Shown: in pieces, positions 34,000 through 44,289 of the stretch
How positions within the stretch are numbered: the first letter of the stretch is position 1
Layout: each line of letters begins with the position of its first letter
Assembly: GCA_001692895.1 (NCBI GenBank)
Contig: KV748179.1
Location: 2,356,001 to 2,420,000 of the forward strand
From: Cenococcum geophilum 1.58
Taxonomy: Eukaryota > Ascomycota > Dothideomycetes > Gloniales > Gloniaceae
Length of the DNA stretch: 64,000 nt
Reading direction: 5' to 3'
Made by a program: the position numbers and the translations under genes
The notes under the pieces: generated by a model
What the model was told of the DNA's origin: nothing
Seen by the model: only the letters and a program-made list of their open reading frames with translations
Database searches by the model: none

Positions 34000-34577
34000 G
34001 GGGTCGTTCGGTTGCACCTCCATATTTAACCGAAACGGAGCTCAAATCTGAATATGACAACTTTTGAATATGGAGCTCCTCCATATCGGTAAGCGCGTCA
34101 AATTTGCAAGCTATACTATATACGGTAGTTGAAATGAGGTTGTTGGCACTGTTTCAATATGTTGCCTTCGAGCCTCCGTTCCATATTCCATACCAATATG
34201 GAGCTCTCGTATACGCGCCAAAGTAACGACTTTTTGTGATATGGCGACTCCACACACCCCGATCGCGATACTGCTGTCGCATTTGCAAGCCTTACCTGAT
34301 GTTATTATTTTGACCTTATAATCGCAATGAGCTTATTTCTGGGGGGTGTTCGTACTTAGCATACTGATATATGGCGGGGAACAAAATGGACGTCGCAATT
34401 GCTCTACGGCCACGAGCAACGACTCGTAAATCTGACTCGTATGAGGCCCGAGGTGTTTAAAAAACTTCTCGATTGGGAGTCGCGATAGAGGGGCTCACTC
34501 GAATCGCTCACCGACGTCAATTACGGATTGTGCGAAGCCAAATCTAGAGCCTCATATGGAGGCTTACCGAACGATCG
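34000..34577 (+). mobile_element. non-autonomous Harbinger-type DNA element, internally deleted
   Basis: The ends are inverted repeats of about 22 bp: GGGTCGTTCGGTTGCACCTC at the left, and the complement of CTTACCGAACGATC with a GGAGG-like continuation at the right; both continue into CCATAT. An internal stretch near 34410-34480 reads HEQRLVNLTRMRPEVFKKLL, similar to the segment before the catalytic domain of fungal Harbinger (DDE_4) transposases; the rest of the enzyme is missing. Repeated CCATAT and ATATGG motifs fill the left half. End points are good to within a few bases. Confidence 0.6.
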
Positions 34578-35019
34578 ACTCATTTACAGATTCACATGAG
34601 CCAGTGCAGTAGCCGCCACTAAAAGGCGCACGGATTGAACTTTTTCCACCATGTTCAATTAAAAAATCCTTCTCCCCTATTCCTTTCCGAATTTTAAGCT
34701 GTTCAAATATCTATGCCCAGTCCCCTTTTCATTAATTCCACTACACAGCGAATTAAAAATTAAACTGGCTCAGCTTTATCAATCAGGATCTTTTCAACTT
34801 CAAAAATGCTCATATCGTCGGAAATAAATTTACCTGGAGGGCTTCGTGTACAGGCCTACCAGATCTTAATCGCATTTACTTCAATATTCTCATCATAGTA
34901 ATTACTCACTTTGCTCTGTGTGCAAGAGATGTTTTGGTTTTGCTCAGCTGGTTGGCTTCGAGTGAATTTGGGCAGCGTCAGCAAGAGGAAAATGTAACGA
35001 GGTCTCTGCAGGTACTGAA

Positions 35020-35656
35020 CCATCCTCCTCGCACCTTCGTCACGTGGGGAGATCAGCCGCTTCAAAGCGCAAACAGTACTTGGATTATGGTGTTGGTTCT
35101 CTATCCACCGCTCGAGACGCTAGGCTTTATGTTCGGGACAAGTCAGCCTCTACATCACACCGGATCCGCCTCAGATCCATCAAGGGGAAATGGCGGATTT
35201 CCTACTAGAAGAGGGAGCTTCCCTTGGCGGCTATGATCTGGACAACAACCCTTCGACAGGTCAACTCCAGGACGCTTTATACATAACAGTTCAAGGGCAG
35301 AGCCAAACATTAACTCAACGACTAATTGACCAAGGAGCCAAACCCGACACCTCTGATATTTTATACGGAACGCTTCTTCAGCTACAGCGGCGGGCGCTGA
35401 GGCCATCGTTAGGTTGCTTGTTCAGACCGGGGCGAAGGTTGATAGTCCTGGAAAATTCAGGGGCGGCAGTCCCACAATAGCAGCAGCGTCGACTGGTAAT
35501 GTAAGGATCGTAGAATTTTTGATCGGTAAGGGTGCTAACGTCCACTCTGCCCGTGGCTACTATAGAAATCTCCTCCAAACGACGTCGTTTCTGGGCCACA
35601 CAGAAACCGTGGAGATACTTCTCAAGAATGGGGTCGACGTTAATGCGGAGAAATGA
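35020..35656 (+). pseudogene. ankyrin-repeat protein fragment, frameshifted
   Basis: The frame from 35190 reads as one ankyrin unit (DALYITVQGQSQTLTQRLID, then QGAKPDTSDI). The next units lie in another frame: ASSATAAGAEAIVRLLVQTG, STGNVRIVEFLIGKGANV and GHTETVEILLKNGVDVN, ending at 35654-35656. One lost base near 35361-35365 would explain the shift, and no intron fits. Only about three repeats are left and no N-terminal domain is visible, so this is a gene remnant. It sits next to a transposon remnant. Confidence 0.6.
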
Positions 35657-35659
35657 TCT

Positions 35660-36790
35660 GTCAATCGGAATATCAAGGAATGAGGACTCTGTCTATTAAA
35701 TGTGGCTCTAGGGCCTCTATATATATATATGAGGAAGGTGTAGGCAACGGAAAAGGGGGGGTAGGCAACTGAGACAGGTAATAGGCAGCTGGAACAGGTA
35801 ACACGCAACTGGAACAAAGTGAGACAACCCGATTTTGATCGTTCGGAAAACCGTCCCATCTTGCCTCTCAACGCCGGCACGCTAAGTTTGTCAGATTGTT
35901 GAGCGATTCTGACAGGTTTTGTAGCACTTTTCCATTTTTTTGAAGAGATCCAGTATATCAGGAAAACTCTCAGGAGCATTGGGTGGAGGATTTAGGGAGC
36001 CGGCCTGCAGAGCCCTGGAATATTAACAGTCCAGAGAAGTTTCTTCGAGCGGAGTGGCTGCTCCAGCACTGGTTGTGACCGTAAAAATATCTGCGATTGA
36101 GTACTCCTTGAATCCCTGGTGGGGCAGCAGGCGTTAAATAAGACTGTATGTATGCAGGAATTACTCCTGATTTAAATTAAATAAGTAACGAAATTATCCA
36201 AGTTCCATACAAATATATACTATATGTATGAATGATCGTGTCCTTAGGTACGATGTAATATCGTCGTGAAATAGTATGATTAATGGGCGATCAGCCTACA
36301 GGTTGGTATTTCGGCGAGATAGCTGCATTGAATACGGCGGGGNGTTTAAGACAATGACGTTGTTTTATCATGGCGAATCAGATTCGGAGCTTGCCGGATG
36401 TTTTCTCGGCCTTGCATGGTGGGGGGCTACTGGCGGACTGACTTCCCCGCGACACGTCGTAAGGGCTATCGCGACATCGACGTAGCAAACATCATCGTAG
36501 GACGCTACACTCCTCTCCCCTTTCTTCCAACTCGCAAATCAAGTTACTATCAGTTTTCTGAACCGGCGACGTTGCGTGAGCGATATTTCTCGAATCCAAG
36601 GCAGCAGCGCATAACAAACAACGGCATCGCAAGGGAGAGGCACCAATAGAGCGACCAAGCCACATTCCCTGATACCCCAGCCTTTGATTTTTTATTTACG
36701 AACACGTATACCACACCTCCAGCTCCACGATACCCCTTCAATCTATTGCGCAAACCTACTCTCAAGTTTGAGTCGGCCACCTCTTACAGC
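35660..36790. other. intergenic, repeat-edge and PKR1 promoter
   Basis: No supported gene. Near 35750-35830 the phrase GAGACAGGTAATAGGCA and near copies (AACTGGAACAGGTAA, AACTGGAACAAAG) form a short degenerate tandem. There is an undetermined base at 36343. The last 150 bp would contain the PKR1 promoter. Confidence 0.45.
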
Positions 36791-37420
36791 ATGTCTACCT
36801 TCTTCACTAACCTGTGGAACTCGATTTTCACACCCGGCCCCACGCCCACCCTCCTCATAGCCACCAACGCCACCTTCGCCGCACTCCAGCTGCTTCTCTT
36901 TGTGCTGCTTGTTGCGACCTACAGCGTGCACTTTGTGGTGCTCTCCGGGTTGACTGCGGGGCTATGGTGGGCTATCAACTGGTTCGCCGGCGAGCTGCGC
37001 GCGGCGCAGGAGAAGGAAGAAGAGGCTCGAAGGATCAGAAGCGCAAGAAAGGAGAAGGAGAAGGCAGGGAGTGAGGGCGAGGGAATGGACAGCGGGGATG
37101 ACACGGAAGTTGACGCGGAGGTCGAGGAAAAATCCAAGTCCAAGCCCGAGGCTGGCGCAGGACCTGTTACCACAGCGCAAACTGCAGGGCTGCAGGACAA
37201 GCCTGCCCCGAAACCGCAGGGGCAGGCCGAGGAGCGTAAGAAGAGCCCGACGCCTATACAGTCCACGTCTGGACCCGCTGGCGCCACCACTACAGGCGCC
37301 TCAACGAACTTGGAGCCGTTGGTGGATGATGCATTGAAGAAGAGGAGTGTAGGGGATTCCACTGGAGAATTGAGCACGGACAGCGAGTGGGAGAAGGTAT
37401 CAGAGGAGGACGAGAGGTAG
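36791..37420 (+). CDS. PKR1: V-ATPase assembly protein Pkr1
   Basis: An ER membrane protein needed for assembly of the vacuolar ATPase Vo sector. The start chosen is the Met of MSTFFTNLWNSIFTPGPTPT, the conserved N-terminus, giving 209 residues; an in-frame upstream Met at 36746 is possible but lacks family support. Two membrane segments follow (FAALQLLLFVLLVATYSVHF and VVLSGLTAGLWWAINWFA). The remaining 130 residues are charged and Pro/Ser-rich, a longer tail than in yeast, which is normal for filamentous fungi. The C-terminus ends in an acidic run. Confidence 0.9.
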   Translation: MSTFFTNLWNSIFTPGPTPTLLIATNATFAALQLLLFVLLVATYSVHFVVLSGLTAGLWWAINWFAGELRAAQEKEEEARRIRSARKEKEKAGSEGEGMDSGDDTEVDAEVEEKSKSKPEAGAGPVTTAQTAGLQDKPAPKPQGQAEERKKSPTPIQSTSGPAGATTTGASTNLEPLVDDALKKRSVGDSTGELSTDSEWEKVSEEDER

Positions 37421-37797
37421 ACGTGGGCTATTCATCCGATTCAGAATCATCCTGCTCTAGTTCTTTTGTATCGGAGAGCACTTGTAGTAGAAGCACATAC
37501 CCCAGATGAGTTTGATTAGATTTGGCAATTCTGCTCTTAGGAATATGAAGGAATTCAACATGTCTTGCAATTCGAGGGCAGAGTTAAATACTTAGAGCTC
37601 AATTATGTGAATGTGGTAATATAAAATGAAAACAATGGCGCTAGTCCTAATATGGCGCTAAAATAACATCCACAAGCCTTCAACGCCAAATTCGACCTCG
37701 ACCTCAACTCCAGCTCTCCGCACTCCACCACTTCCTTCGCAAGCTTAAACACCACCATTTACGAAAGGAAAATTATTAGCAGGAAGGAGTCGCCAAC
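37421..37797. promoter_or_regulatory. intergenic, SmD1 promoter
   Basis: 377 bp between the PKR1 stop and the SmD1 start, both on the plus strand. CCACCACTTCC and CACCACCATTTACG stand just before the ATG. No gene is visible. Confidence 0.4.
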
Positions 37798-38472
37798 ATG
37801 AAGCTCGTCAGGTAAGTTACCGACCTGTCTCTCCAAAGCGTAGCACCAGCTGAGCTTTCTTAAACACAAGGCTTCGTCCGAATCGCGAAACCTGACTGAC
37901 GGCAGTGTGATATTTTTAGGTTTCTGATGAAATGCGCGAACGAGACAGTTACGATTGAGCTGAAGAATGGTACGTTCATGTTTTGCGCTTGCATTCTTGA
38001 TTTCGTGGTGACCGCGTGCTGCCTGCGGAAGAAGGTTCGCTGGTTAGTGGGGCGGATCTTGACTTTGCAGGTTCAGCACTCGCGCACTCAAAGGCTTCCA
38101 AATGACACTTTGATTAGAGATTTTCTTACTATCAAGTACTCTATCTAAATGGGCTTCTTCCCAGGTACCATAATCCATGGCACGATCGCATCCGTTTCCC
38201 CTCAAATGAATACCGCTCTCCGCACCGTCAAAATGACACCCAAGAACCGCGATCCGATTGCTCTGGATAGTATCAATATCCGCGGCTCTACGATTAGATA
38301 TTTCATACTTCCCGACAGCTTACCCCTCGACACACTACTCATCGACGATGCACCCAAGCCGAAGAATAAGGCAAGAAAGGAGGCCGCAGATCGCGGCAGG
38401 CCTGGCAGAGGTGGTCCGAGAGGAAGGGGACGAGGTAGGGGACGGGGACGAGGCGGCGGGAGGGGCTTCTGA
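37798..38472 (+). CDS. SMD1: spliceosomal Sm protein D1
   Basis: A core Sm ring subunit of the U1, U2, U4 and U5 snRNPs. The gene has a 14-bp first exon (37798-37811, encoding MKLV and part of Arg), then 37920-37969 and 38165-38472. Introns are 108 and 195 bp with GTAAGT and GTACGT donors. The product is 123 residues: Sm1 motif ([20 protein letters not shown]), Sm2 motif ([17 protein letters not shown]) and an RG-repeat tail ([12 protein letters not shown]), the usual site of symmetric arginine methylation. The micro-exon makes the gene easy to mis-annotate from 38149. Length and domain order match the family exactly. Confidence 0.97.
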
Positions 38473-39015
38473 GCGTGATGGACTAACGGAGGTGGTATTA
38501 TGGTAAATTGAGCGGGGTGGAAGACCTACTCGCATTTTTACCGGTGCTGGTCCAAAATGCGATATTACGGAAGCATTACTATCACACTTGACTTTTGTGG
38601 AGAGTGTTATAATGACGAATAGTGGAGTGCGCTTCTACTTTATTCGGAGAGTACGTCCCATATGAAATTAGCGGTGGAATGTGTGCCGGAAAAAGCGGTC
38701 TTCCCAAACCTAAGGCTCGAGAAACGGTGTTTGGATGGGATTTCATGCAGGTTATTGACCTGGCTCGACCGTAGAATTACAAAAACTATAACACGAACTA
38801 TCCTGGTCAAGCTTTCTCTTCCACTTCCTCTATTTTGATATTTGAGCGCCTCAAGGGTCATGTACCACCCCAAAACCACCCCTGAATCGGGTTGCAACGT
38901 CCATCTTTCCGGCTCACAAACAAGCAGATCCTCCAAGCTGCGTTGACCTACTTAACTTAGTCGCAGGCCTTACTTAACTCCTTTCATGCCCAACTGCACT
39001 TACCCATCTGTCTTC
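38473..39015. other. intergenic between convergent genes
   Basis: No supported gene. The minus-strand frame at 38640-38936 lacks any family signal. Confidence 0.45.
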
Positions 39016-40284
39016 CTACTCTGCGTCCTCCGGCGCCACAGGTGCCGTATTATCCACCTGGACGCCTCCTCTCTTCTTCTCATTGCTATCGTGGAACGGC
39101 AACTTCCATCCTCCCTCATCTTCCGGCGTGCTCAGCCATAATCGCATTAGATGCCTTCGTGGGGCTGGTGGCGGATAATCTTTATATGCTGTGCGTGCGT
39201 GCAGAACTTGAGCATTGGATAGAAATTGAATATCGCCAATCTCTAGAATCATATGAAGAGAGAGGCGGACACAAGTATCTTCGAGGAGAGTGGCGGCACG
39301 AATTTGCGCGGGGGAGAGGGGCGGAATGAGGCCAGCGTCAGAAAATCGGGTTAGGGAGCGAATGTAGTAGGGATCCCATCTTGTGCAATTATAGTCAGAC
39401 CTTCGCAATCATCCACTCACTCACGTGGTATTGGTCGAAGAAACTCACTTCGCGTACACTCGTCCACTGTCCCCGGTCTCGAGGTAAAAAACGCTCGTCC
39501 GAATCCACTCTTCCTGGCCCTTGCTCGTCTCGCCCTTGCGGTCAAAATACCAAATCGGCTGCGTCAGCAGCTCCGCGACGTCCGGGTGCTCTTGCTGCAG
39601 CGTATTCCACACATGATGGCTGCTCACGATGTCGCTCTCGCCGCCCTCGAGCGCCTTAGCCACACACAACAGGCCGACGACGTCGCTATCGTCGGCATGG
39701 AAGTACTGCCGCGCGTTGGTGCGGTAGATGCGCACTTTGTCGATTTGCGTCGCGTCCTCCCCGAGGTCTTTAACATGGCCCAGCACGTGTCCGCGTCCGT
39801 TCTGCGACACAAAGTAGCCCAGATATGTCCCCAGGCCCATGTAGGCGACGGCGGATTTGCGCAGCCCCCAAGCGGCTACGGGCAGCCCTTTGAAGAGAAT
39901 GAAGCCTTTCCCGTTGAGTAGCTCGGCCCGCATGGAACCGAGGAAGCGCGAGAAGTTGGGCAGCGGGAAGTTGTTCTTGGAAATGCCAGTTAGCGGCATG
40001 GCGTCCGCGAGGAACTTATCGGCGGTTTGGCTTATTTCGGCGATCTCGTCCTCGCTGAACGGATGTGTCCATCGCTCAGGGTTGTTAATATATTCTTCGG
40101 CTTTCCAGACCGTGGGTCCGGTGATTTCCTTGGGGAAAGACGAGTAAGGTTTTAGTTGATCGTATAGCGGAGGGTGCTGGCCTGAGGTTTTGATGCCATC
40201 GGGGAAAATACTTTTGGGAGCTGTGGTGTTGGTTGATAGCAGGTGAGATGCTGCGGCGGGAGTTTCTGTAAGGGCTGGTGGCAT
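39016..40284 (-). CDS. TauD/TfdA-type Fe(II)/2-oxoglutarate dioxygenase
   Basis: Two exons (40284-39449 and 39379-39016) with a 69-bp GT-AG intron give 399 residues. The junction restores RVYAKWDPYYIRSL. The metal site is H-x-D in QYFHADDSDVVG with a distal His in VLHARTAY; the 2-oxoglutarate Arg is in RRHLMRLWL. The N-terminal part (KEITGPTVWKAEEYI, then GISKNNFPLPNF) matches the fungal TauD-domain proteins, whose substrates are mostly unknown. The enzyme hydroxylates or cleaves a small acid substrate with O2; sulfonate use should not be assumed. Confidence 0.88.
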
Positions 40285-40608
40285 TGCGGAGGTCTACTTT
40301 GGGATACTTCACACGAATTGAGACCGTATAAGTAATTGGAGGGTTTCAAGGAGATTTGAAGAAGAGCAGCAGCTGATTGAGATACCTTTTCCTGATCTAT
40401 GATAGGTACGCAGACAGGAGACGACAGTAAACAACGGTTTCATAGTTACCCCTCTTCCCCTTCCCTAATCAGCTATGATGGTGACTACATCAGACCTTGT
40501 AGATCCGATTGCGTGCTGGCAGGGTTACAGCACGAGACAAACGCGGTCGTGGTCCAGAGGATTGAGACGGAACGAACCGTAGTAGATTGGGTCAGCGGAA
40601 TCTCCCCG
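40285..40608. other. intergenic, dioxygenase promoter region
   Basis: 324 bp between the dioxygenase start codon and the duplicated CTTCTGCCC that begins the TIR element. The plus-strand frame at 40399-40656 is not supported. Confidence 0.4.
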
Positions 40609-40617
40609 CTTCTGCCC
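40609..40617. repeat. 9-bp target duplication (CTTCTGCCC), left
   Basis: CTTCTGCCC occurs here and at 47466-47474, immediately outside the terminal inverted repeats of the large element. Confidence 0.8.
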
Positions 40618-40711
40618 TTGTCTCAGCATGCTCAGACCACATGGGACGCCGGATAAATCCGGCCCGATGGCACTAAACCAGTTTAGGCCATCTGTCCCTG
40701 TGTGGTCTAAG
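40618..40711. repeat. left terminal inverted repeat and hairpin
   Basis: The TIR (40618-40639) runs into CTCAGACCACATGGGAC, whose complement GTCCCTGTGTGGTCTAAG is at 40694-40711. Between them is a perfect small palindrome, GCCGGATAAATCCGGC (40648-40663). The right end of the element has the same architecture with a different stem sequence. Confidence 0.75.
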
Positions 40712-42924
40712 ACACTTTAGCCAACGTTTATAAAGCACGTCGCAATATCCGCATAGCTAATATTACGGATATTCACTTTTTATTCTTATAACAAGTTTAG
40801 GCAGCTTAAAAAATCCATTAATTATATACTAGGCTCTGGCGAATTAAATGGTCTACGTAAAAAGTCTCTCCACCTTCCTATTCCTAACATTAATTTTAAA
40901 ATAGCTATAATACGGTTTGCCAAAGTAAACAATCAGCAATATCCGCACCAATGACGCGTTAATCTTAACTACCTACTCTCTATCCATTATATCCATAATC
41001 CAATAATTAAAACCTATTAAGATCTATCTATTATAATATATTTAAGTCCTCCCTACCTTTATCCAACCCTCTATTCTCCCTTTACTGCTTTTAAGCGCTA
41101 TTTACTAATACCTCTATTAAAGCGAATAAGGTAAAGAGGTTGTAAACTACAAGCTAGTTAAGTAGATTAATAAGCTAGCAGTACGCAATGGGCTAGGAAT
41201 TATATTAAAATGGATCCCTAGCGGTCTCTACGGCTATATAGCCTGCGGAGGGAACTACCCTAGCTTATAAGCAGCTCTTATAAACTTCAAATAAGCAAGC
41301 TAGATAAAGCTATTACGGAGATATATCCGTACCGCGGTCATACGGAGCAGCTTAAGGCCCTAAGGGTGCTAATATTTAAGCGGCAAGATCTTATACTTAT
41401 GGCAAAGACGTCTTTTAGCAAGAGTATAATAATATAAGCACTACTATATCTTGTACCTAATGCAGTTATTATTATTATTCTTCTACTTAACGCAATTAGG
41501 TTAGAGTAAGTAAAAAAGATTACAAAGCTACCTTATGTTCAACCTGTTTATATATAGGAGAAAACAATATCTACTAAGCTAATTAAGGATATCCGCATAG
41601 GCAGCTACACATATATCCTTATCTCCCTAGAGCTTTTAGTTAGTGACAAGCTATATAAGGTTCTAATAGACCCAATATTTCGTTCCTATATTACCTTTAT
41701 AGTGGTTAATAAAGTACACCTACTTATTAATTGGGGAGAGACCTTCCGTATAGCGTATATATAACTCTTTAAAGTACGTTTAGTCTTAGTTAATAAGCCT
41801 TAATTTATATATACCGTAATACTAGACCTATTTACGTTTTGGACTATATATAAGCTAGCTAGGTTTAAACCTAATATACAAATTATTAAAACCCTAATTA
41901 ATCGGCCGGAGCTAAAGATTATACGGAGGGTTATAACCGTGCTAGAGAAGAAGGACTTTTAAGCTCTTTACTTTATTATTGCTACTACTCTAGTATATTT
42001 ATATACTACTAGTAATAGTAACCAAAAAAAAGGCGAGCAATTAAGAAGCCGCTTAATATCCATATAGCAGATATACCGCCAACAGTTTAATTAACTTTAG
42101 CTAATTTTAAAGATGATCATCTTCTTTAATTCTAAGGAGTGGATAGCTGCCTATCGTAATACTATTCGTAGCTAGTTAATCTATCGCGGCTATAATACTG
42201 CTATTGCTAAAGAAGCGGTGTAGAGCTACTACGCAACGCTTACAGATATTAATAAAGACCGCTTATACGCCGAATACGCGCGCCTAACGTCTCAAATTCA
42301 AATTTTCGTTATATTAAATATAGTAGCACATAGTACAGATATCCTGGATATCTACCGTTCAATCTAATATAAAATGCCTCGCCACAAATCCTGTAATATG
42401 CTGGTATAGCGGTTTAGCTAGGCAGGCTAAGGAGAAGGCCTTTTAGGCGAAGCAATCTTTATAGTTAAGAGCCGCTAGCGGGGTCCTTATAATAAATTAG
42501 GTGGTTCTAAGCATACATAACCTTAGTATATAGGCGATCTTCGCGCAAGCGCGCTGCGTAATAATATCCGCGGGCGACAAAACGTAGAGACTGCGGATAT
42601 TGCGGGCGATACTTTATCTATAGCGTTAGTTAGTACTAAGCAGTTGGTAGATATAAGAAGCAGGCGTAGGTTAAGCCCTAGTGGTTCTACAGTACGCCTA
42701 CCTAAAGAGCTTATCGTACTAACTTTATGCCTAAAGAAGCGGTTAACTAATACGCAGTTACGTAGTAAACTACCGTTCACCCTATGGCGGCTAGTTAATA
42801 AGAATTAGGTATGCTTATAAGCAATATAATTTACATACTATAGAGACCCATAGTCTACTGTTAGTAAAGACTTATATTACAGTAACTGCAACCTAGCAAT
42901 ATTTATGGATTATGAGTACGATAT

Positions 42925-42929
42925 CCGCA
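42925..42929. repeat. 5-bp target duplication (CCGCA), left
   Basis: CCGCA precedes the first terminal repeat and is repeated at 43377-43381. It is the right half of one ATATCCGCA motif. Confidence 0.75.
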
Positions 42930-43030
42930 TGTAACGTGGCCCGCCTCCACGTCGCCATACGGCCAAAAAGACTGAGAGTGCTTGCGAACTTGTCGCAAGC
43001 GCGGCGGGACCTAATATATATACTCTTACA
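42930..43030. repeat. TRIM terminal repeat, left copy
   Basis: 101 bp, TG...CA ends, short inverted terminal repeat TGTAA/TTACA. Confidence 0.85.
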
Positions 43031-43213
43031 ATTGCCCTCTCCTCTGCGCGCTCGTCCTCGAGCGCTCGCAGGGATTCCTCTGTGCGCCCGTTCCGGGCCT
43101 CCACAGGGATTAAACGCCAAGAGTATCACCATATTAGTTAGTCCCTAGTAACATAAGCGATCGGAATCTCCACCGACGCCTCATCGCACGGATGCGCGTT
43201 AGACTGTACTAGA

Positions 43214-43262
43214 GCGAAGTGACCGATGGGGATCGAACCCACGACACCTGGCCCCAGTAAGT
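43214..43262 (-). other. tRNA-like 3' half inside the TRIM
   Basis: On the minus strand the sequence GTGGGTTCGATCCCCATCGG contains a canonical T-loop and RNA polymerase III B box (GGTTCGATC) closed by a 5-bp stem with one G-T pair, then a 7-base acceptor-like CGGTCAC. No matching 5' acceptor strand or D-arm is found upstream, so this is not a complete tRNA gene. It could be a captured tRNA fragment or a pol III promoter part. Confidence 0.5.
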
Positions 43263-43275
43263 TCGCAAGCACAAT

Positions 43276-43376
43276 TGTAACGTGGCCCGCCTCCACGTCG
43301 CCATACGGCCAAAAAGACTAAGAGTGCTTGCGAACTTGTTGCAAGCGCGGCGGGACCTAATATATATACTCTTACA
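43276..43376. repeat. TRIM terminal repeat, right copy
   Basis: 101 bp, differs from the left copy by a G to A and a C to T change. Confidence 0.85.
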
Positions 43377-43381
43377 CCGCA
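43377..43381. repeat. 5-bp target duplication (CCGCA), right
   Basis: Pairs with 42925-42929. Confidence 0.75.
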
Positions 43382-44289
43382 CTAGCTATAGTGCGGATAT
43401 TGCGAAAACCCACTAGGAGCCTATATTAAGTAATATATAGAAGTGGTTTACGTAATAGGCGGAGGCTAGGTATTAGAATACATTATAAACGCCTATAGTT
43501 AATTATATTATACTAGATAAGTAGCTTTGTCGCCTCTATAATATAGGGTAGGTTCCAAATGCGGTATTATTAAGGTAAGTAATGCCTAAGTGGGATCCTA
43601 ATATCCTTAGTAAGGAGCTTCCATCCCTTATTAAGCTTTTAGTAGATAAGGAATAAAAGCAGAAATAGAAAGAAATAGGGCAACTCTTAGGTTCTTCTAG
43701 GTTAATTATACAGATATTAGAGCGGTTTTCCTAAGCGTTAGAGCAGCACGCTATTACAGATAAGCGCTTATTATAGGCTCTTATACAGGCTTCGCAGGTT
43801 TTAGATAGGAGATTTAAAATATTAGCGCCGTGGCAATTAGCGCCTTACTATGGCGCTAATATATTATAGGCTAGTTAATAGTTAGCCATAAACCTCTTAC
43901 TAATAACTTAGAAAGAGGATATACCTATACCTTTACCAACTCTTAGGTCTCTAGCTCCTACTCCTCTATTATTACCCTTATACTAGCCATTAGATATATC
44001 TATACCGCTAGCAACCCGCCAGTTAGATATATCTTTATTAGTACCGTAAAGGCGGTTAGCGCGATTAAATAGAGGCAAATATATACGAAGAGTACTATAG
44101 GAAATTAATGGCAATGCTAATTAGTATATAGCGGGCTAATATTAGGCGAGGTTAGTTAATATTAGGCGGGGTTAGCTAATACTAGGTAAGTTTACCTTAT
44201 ATCCGCCAAGCGGATATTATAACCATAGTAGCTAATATCTATTAGGATGACGCCCCCCCTTCCCCTTATACCTTATACCTCTAGTAAGC

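Larger units (their letters stand above)
42930..43376. mobile_element. complete TRIM-like miniature LTR element, 447 bp
   Basis: Two 101-bp direct repeats (42930-43030 and 43276-43376) start TGTAACG and end CTTACA, differ at two positions (both transitions) and enclose 245 bp. A 5-bp target duplication flanks the whole. There is no coding capacity, and I see neither a tRNA primer site just inside the first repeat nor a polypurine tract before the second. Solo copies of the repeat occur at 21082-21181 and, truncated, at 55955-56013. Confidence 0.8.
41100..44220 (+). pseudogene. RecQ-type DNA helicase, degraded and interrupted
   Basis: The Walker A region reads LILMAKTSFSKSI (about 41390-41430), where AKTGFGKS is expected. 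Motif II reads VNKVHLLINWG (about 41700-41735); DEVH has become NKVH by two G to A changes. ATTLVYLYTTSN (about 41980-42015) and the RGYN stretch near 42187-42198 follow in the second RecA-like half. The frame then continues through a basic region to the inserted TRIM at 42930 and appears to resume after 43377. This family is commonly seen in fungal repeats and subtelomeres (telomere-linked helicases). Whether it drove mobility of this element is unknown. Confidence 0.65.

Noticed and set aside
38640-38936. 98-residue minus-strand frame
   Set aside because: It lies in the gap between convergent genes and has no recognisable composition or motif.
42893-43148. Open frames over the TRIM on both strands
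   Set aside because: They span the terminal repeat and spacer, have no family signal, and exist only because this short element is less RIP-damaged.
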